Shown here: positions 61,081 to 64,000 of the stretch, one piece after another
Layout: the number at the start of each line of letters is the position of its first letter
How positions within the stretch are numbered: position 1 is the stretch's first letter
From: Pseudomonas fragi
GTDB taxonomy: Bacteria > Pseudomonadota > Gammaproteobacteria > Pseudomonadales > Pseudomonadaceae
Assembly: GCF_025426255.1 (NCBI RefSeq)
Contig: NZ_CP104861.1
Location: 1,860,001 to 1,924,000 of the forward strand
Direction of reading: 5' to 3'
Length of the DNA: 64,000 bases
Notes under the pieces: model-generated
Databases searched by the model: none
The model's input: the letters and a program-made list of their open reading frames with translations, nothing else
What the model was told of the DNA's origin: nothing
Translations under genes and position numbers: made by a program

Positions 61081-62412
61081 TCAGCCGTTGGAAACTTCGC
61101 CTGCCGGAAGGATTTCCTTGCTGCGCCAGTGCGGCAGCGAGTTCCAGTAGCGCTCGCCCTTGGCGTCGTCGTACATGCCTTCCCAACGCGAGATCACCAG
61201 TACTGCCAAGGCGTTACCAATCACGTTCAGGGCAGTACGGGCCATGTCCATCACACGGTCAACACCGGCGATAAAGGCCAGGCCTTCCAGCGGGATACCC
61301 ACGCTGCCCAGGGTGGCCAGCAGCACCACGAAAGACACGCCCGGTACACCGGCGATGCCTTTGGAGGTGACCATCAGGGTCAACACCAGCAGCAATTGCT
61401 GGCTGATCGACAGGTCGATACCGTACAGCTGAGCGATAAAGATCGCCGCGATACTTTGGTACAGCGTTGAACCATCAAGGTTGAACGAGTAGCCGGTCGG
61501 AACCACAAAGCTGCAAATCGCCTTGGGTGCGCCGTAGGCTTCCATCTTCTCGATCACACGCGGCAGCACGGTTTCGGAGCTGGCAGTGGAGTAAGCCAGA
61601 ACCAGCTCATCCTTGAAGATGCGCATCAGCTTGATCACGGAGAAACCGAACAGCTTGGCGATCAGGCCCAGTACTGCGAAGGCGAAGAACAGGATGGCGG
61701 CGTAAACCAGTACCACCAGCTTGGCCAATGGCACCAGGGAGGCGAAACCGAAGTTGGCAACCGTCACGGCGATCAGCGCGAACACACCGATTGGCGCGTA
61801 GTTCATGATCATGTGCGTGACTTTGAACATCGACTCGGACACGCCCTGGAAGGTTTTCACCAGCGGGTCGCGCAGTTCGGCGTTCAGGCTCGACAAGCCG
61901 AGACCGAAAAGCACCGAGAAGAAGATGATCGGCAGCATCTCACCGCGAGCCATGGCCGCGAAGATGTTCGAGGGGATCAGGTTGAGGATGGTCTCGATAA
62001 ACGCATGTTCATGCGTTACTTCAGCAGCAGTGGCTGCATATTTGGAGATATCGACCGTGCCCAGGGTGCTCATGTCGATCCCGGCACCGGGTTGGAACAC
62101 GTTGGCCAGCACCAGGCCGACCAAAATCGCGATGGTGGTAACCACCTCGAAGTAAAGAATGGTTTTAAGACCGATGCGACCGAGTTTCTTCGCATCTCCT
62201 ACACCTGCAATACCCACTACCAGCGAAGAAATAACGATCGGGATTACGATCATCTTGATCAGGCGGATAAAGATATCACCGGCAGGTTGCAGCACGTTAC
62301 TGATCCACCAGGCCTTTTCGGCACTGAAATGGTTGAGCAGCGCGCCGATTGCAATCCCGAGGATCAGACCGATCAGGATCTGCCAGGCGAGGCTAAGTTT
62401 TGCCTTCTTCAT
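61081..62412 (-). CDS. gltP: Glutamate/aspartate:proton symporter (DAACS family)
   Basis: A 443-residue DAACS-family transporter. It starts AKLSLAWQILIGLILGIAIGALL and contains the serine-rich re-entrant loop AYSTASSETVLPRVIEKME, the NLDGSTLY substrate motif and VDRVMDMARTALNVIGNALAV, all features of GltP/DctA. The length and N terminus fit GltP. It imports acidic amino acids, and possibly C4-dicarboxylates, with protons. Monocistronic, with about 520 bp of untranslated DNA upstream. Confidence 0.92.
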   Translation of the reverse strand: MKKAKLSLAWQILIGLILGIAIGALLNHFSAEKAWWISNVLQPAGDIFIRLIKMIVIPIVISSLVVGIAGVGDAKKLGRIGLKTILYFEVVTTIAILVGLVLANVFQPGAGIDMSTLGTVDISKYAATAAEVTHEHAFIETILNLIPSNIFAAMARGEMLPIIFFSVLFGLGLSSLNAELRDPLVKTFQGVSESMFKVTHMIMNYAPIGVFALIAVTVANFGFASLVPLAKLVVLVYAAILFFAFAVLGLIAKLFGFSVIKLMRIFKDELVLAYSTASSETVLPRVIEKMEAYGAPKAICSFVVPTGYSFNLDGSTLYQSIAAIFIAQLYGIDLSISQQLLLVLTLMVTSKGIAGVPGVSFVVLLATLGSVGIPLEGLAFIAGVDRVMDMARTALNVIGNALAVLVISRWEGMYDDAKGERYWNSLPHWRSKEILPAGEVSNG

Positions 62413-62936
62413 ATTATTTTTTTTTTACCTTTACTTCAGTTTGATGTAGTTAGGTGCCCGAACCGGAACGCTCAGCGACCGAAAAGCCTGTGCATCAGCT
62501 CCGGATAGGTCGCTCGGAAATCATGCTTAAAGCTCTCTGGCAGACCGTTTAGGCGGCGCGACTATTCCAATGCGCGAGAGCGGCGTCTAATGCTGTAAAT
62601 GCCTACCCTATGCAGAATAAGCATGCATTTATCCAAAAAAAGCATAGGCACTGGCTGTTCGAATACGCCATTTCGGGGGGCATAAGTGCCGTACCCCGGC
62701 AATTACAGGGGGGCGAGCATTTTTGAATGACGCGATGAGGGGCTGAAGCTGCGGGGGCGGAAAACAGGAAAAGTTAAAAAAATGTGTAATTTAATCCTGT
62801 ATTGGCTCGATGGCCGGAGTCCTTTGGCCATGACGGGGGCATCCGATCGGGCGGGACGACAATGACACTGCGGTCATTGCCGTCCACGTCTTTCGAATCA
62901 TGGTCTGCGGCCTTGTACAGACCTGAGCCTGGATCT
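62413..62936. other. Intergenic region upstream of gltP
   Basis: About 520 bp without a supportable gene. CCTATGC (62608-62614) and GCATAGG (62643-62649) form an inverted repeat that surrounds a near-palindrome ATAAGCATGCATTTAT, a plausible regulatory site about 200 bp before gltP. Frames here lack ribosome binding sites. Confidence 0.45.
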
Positions 62937-63368
62937 TTAGCGGTGTTTGTTCTTGTTTTTGTGCTTCTTGTTGCCTTTGTGGTGTTTGCCACCCGAGTCA
63001 TGCCTGCTGCCATCGTCGGCAAGATTGTTGCCTATTGCCCCACCAGCAGCTCCACCAAGGCCAGCACCTATAGTGGAGCCGGTTGAACCTCCCAGTTTGT
63101 TACCGATGACCGAGCCACCGGCTGATCCGAGCCCGCCACCAATGGCTGCTTCGGTTTTGTTGCCTCTTGGTGCACCGATCGCGCCACCGGCAGCACCACC
63201 GACTCCGGCCCCAACAGCGGCACCAGTGGCCCCGCCTAACTGTTGCCCGACAATATTACCCAGCGCGCCACCAACACCGCCGCCGACTGCGGCGGTCCCG
63301 TCTCCAGCAGCCATTGCTCCTTGTGCGATCAGGATGCCCAGAGCAAGGGCAGGTAGTGTCATTCGCAT
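62937..63368 (-). CDS. Exported glycine-zipper protein with Lys/His-rich tail
   Basis: A 143-residue protein: signal peptide ending AQGAMA, then about 90 residues of glycine-zipper repeats (GGGVGGALGNIVGQQLGG, GAGVGGAAGGAIG, GGGLGSAGGSVIGNKLGG, GAGLGGAAGGAIGNNL) able to insert into or associate with membranes. It ends in a tail of Lys, His and Asn (KHHKGNKKHKNKNKHR). Similar proteins are outer-membrane or periplasmic structural or stress proteins. Function unknown. CGAGGAACATAAC precedes the start. Confidence 0.8.
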   Translation of the reverse strand: MRMTLPALALGILIAQGAMAAGDGTAAVGGGVGGALGNIVGQQLGGATGAAVGAGVGGAAGGAIGAPRGNKTEAAIGGGLGSAGGSVIGNKLGGSTGSTIGAGLGGAAGGAIGNNLADDGSRHDSGGKHHKGNKKHKNKNKHR

Positions 63369-63661
63369 TGTTATGTTCCTCGGGGGTAGAAATCAGGGCG
63401 CCCAGGAGTTCAGGCATGCCTGAGTATATAGAGGGGTTTTTGAACTCAAAGTTCGATGATGGCGCCAGGCAAAAATTGACAATTATTAGTTGTTCGCAAC
63501 GAGTAACACCTCGCCTCAAACCGTGTTTATTTCAACCTGGAAATAAACCGGACATCTGCCAGCAAAATCGCTCAGGCAATCTGCGCGCCATTCACTCCGG
63601 GGCTTGCACTAAAGCGCTGGAGTTCCCCAAGTCCACACCTTGTTTCAGGAACTGTTGCCCA

Positions 63662-64000
63662 ATGCGAAGAAGTACCTCGCTGCCACTGTTGGCTGCCCTC
63701 TGCGTTTTGCTTACCGCCTGTGCCGGCAAGACCGTCCAGCCTGAAGAGTATTCAGGCTTTCTTGATGATTACAGTCAACTGACGCCAAAGCAGCTGTCAT
63801 CAGGGCAGACCGTTATGTCTTGGGTAAGCCCAGCACTTGAGAGCAAACATTACTCCGGCGTTTATATCGAGCCGAGCCAGTTCTATCCGCAACTGTTGCC
63901 TACCGAACGTGAGCCGCAATCGACACTTAACGCCGTGACTCATTACTACGATGCTGCGCTCAAACATGAACTGGGCAAGGTAATGACAATCGTCGCGGCT
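63662..64000 (+). CDS. DUF3313-like lipoprotein, 3' end outside window
   Basis: 113 codons visible from the ATG at 63662, open to the window edge. Signal peptide MRRSTSLPLLAALCVLLTAC with lipobox LLTAC, then PEEYSGFLDDYSQLTPKQLS and YSGVYIEPSQFYP, the pattern of DUF3313 lipoproteins. These are outer-membrane-anchored and of unknown function. It runs divergently from the glycine-zipper gene. Confidence 0.82.
   Translation, partial: MRRSTSLPLLAALCVLLTACAGKTVQPEEYSGFLDDYSQLTPKQLSSGQTVMSWVSPALESKHYSGVYIEPSQFYPQLLPTEREPQSTLNAVTHYYDAALKHELGKVMTIVAA

Overview
The window looks like chromosome of a Pseudomonas, most likely the P. fluorescens group. The basis is high GC, two classes of Pseudomonas-type REP palindromes, a ROSE-type thermometer ahead of a small heat-shock gene, an OprD porin, NhaR-, PuuB- and GltP-type genes and a FleN-like ATPase. 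No CRISPR array or complete prophage is visible.

Layout. 1-5.3 kb: 3' end of an NRPS gene (adenylation-PCP-thioesterase), a hormone-sensitive-lipase-type esterase, then mntH and a D-2-hydroxyacid dehydrogenase on the minus strand. 5.5-7.9 kb: gltX and a stringent-type promoter driving a duplicated tRNA-Ala/tRNA-Glu unit. 7.9-26.5 kb: core housekeeping and transport genes (thioesterase, dusC, hsp20 with ROSE element, pbpG, rRNA-type methyltransferase, dps, azlCD, AroE-like dehydrogenase, yceH, transporters, sstT, LysR regulator, TerC, PuuB-like oxidase) plus several small genes with good ribosome binding sites.

26.6-38.6 kb is accessory. A tRNA-Val(GAC) gene and a 128-bp direct copy of its 3' half plus terminator bracket a 5-kb island. 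The island carries an O-methyltransferase gene, a flavoprotein gene and a truncated integrase. To its right lie an intact IS3-family element, a lipoprotein, two paralogous 55-residue proteins too short for ordinary gene calling, three closely packed tiny ORFs sharing a degenerate motif, and an orphan FleN-like ATPase.

38.9-42.0 kb: an ene-reductase, a hydrolase and a quinone-oxidoreductase-type gene. 42.1-57.6 kb: a large catabolic locus. It has an SDR and an AroE-like enzyme, a GntR/FCD regulator, a five-gene LivKHMGF-type transporter, an OprD-type porin, a second SDR, a fused alpha-beta TPP-dependent E1, a VOC protein, a lipoyl E2 and an E3. Repeats of a TGGTCWGACA-type operator sit before each of the three presumed promoters, so the locus reads as one regulon. 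It probably imports a hydroxylated compound, oxidises it and converts it to acyl-CoA by a dedicated 2-oxoacid (or diketone) dehydrogenase complex. The substrate is unknown.

57.6-64.0 kb: a gene-poor gap, an FMN-dependent monooxygenase with a small hydrolase, a GltP symporter, a glycine-zipper protein and the 5' end of a DUF3313-like lipoprotein gene.
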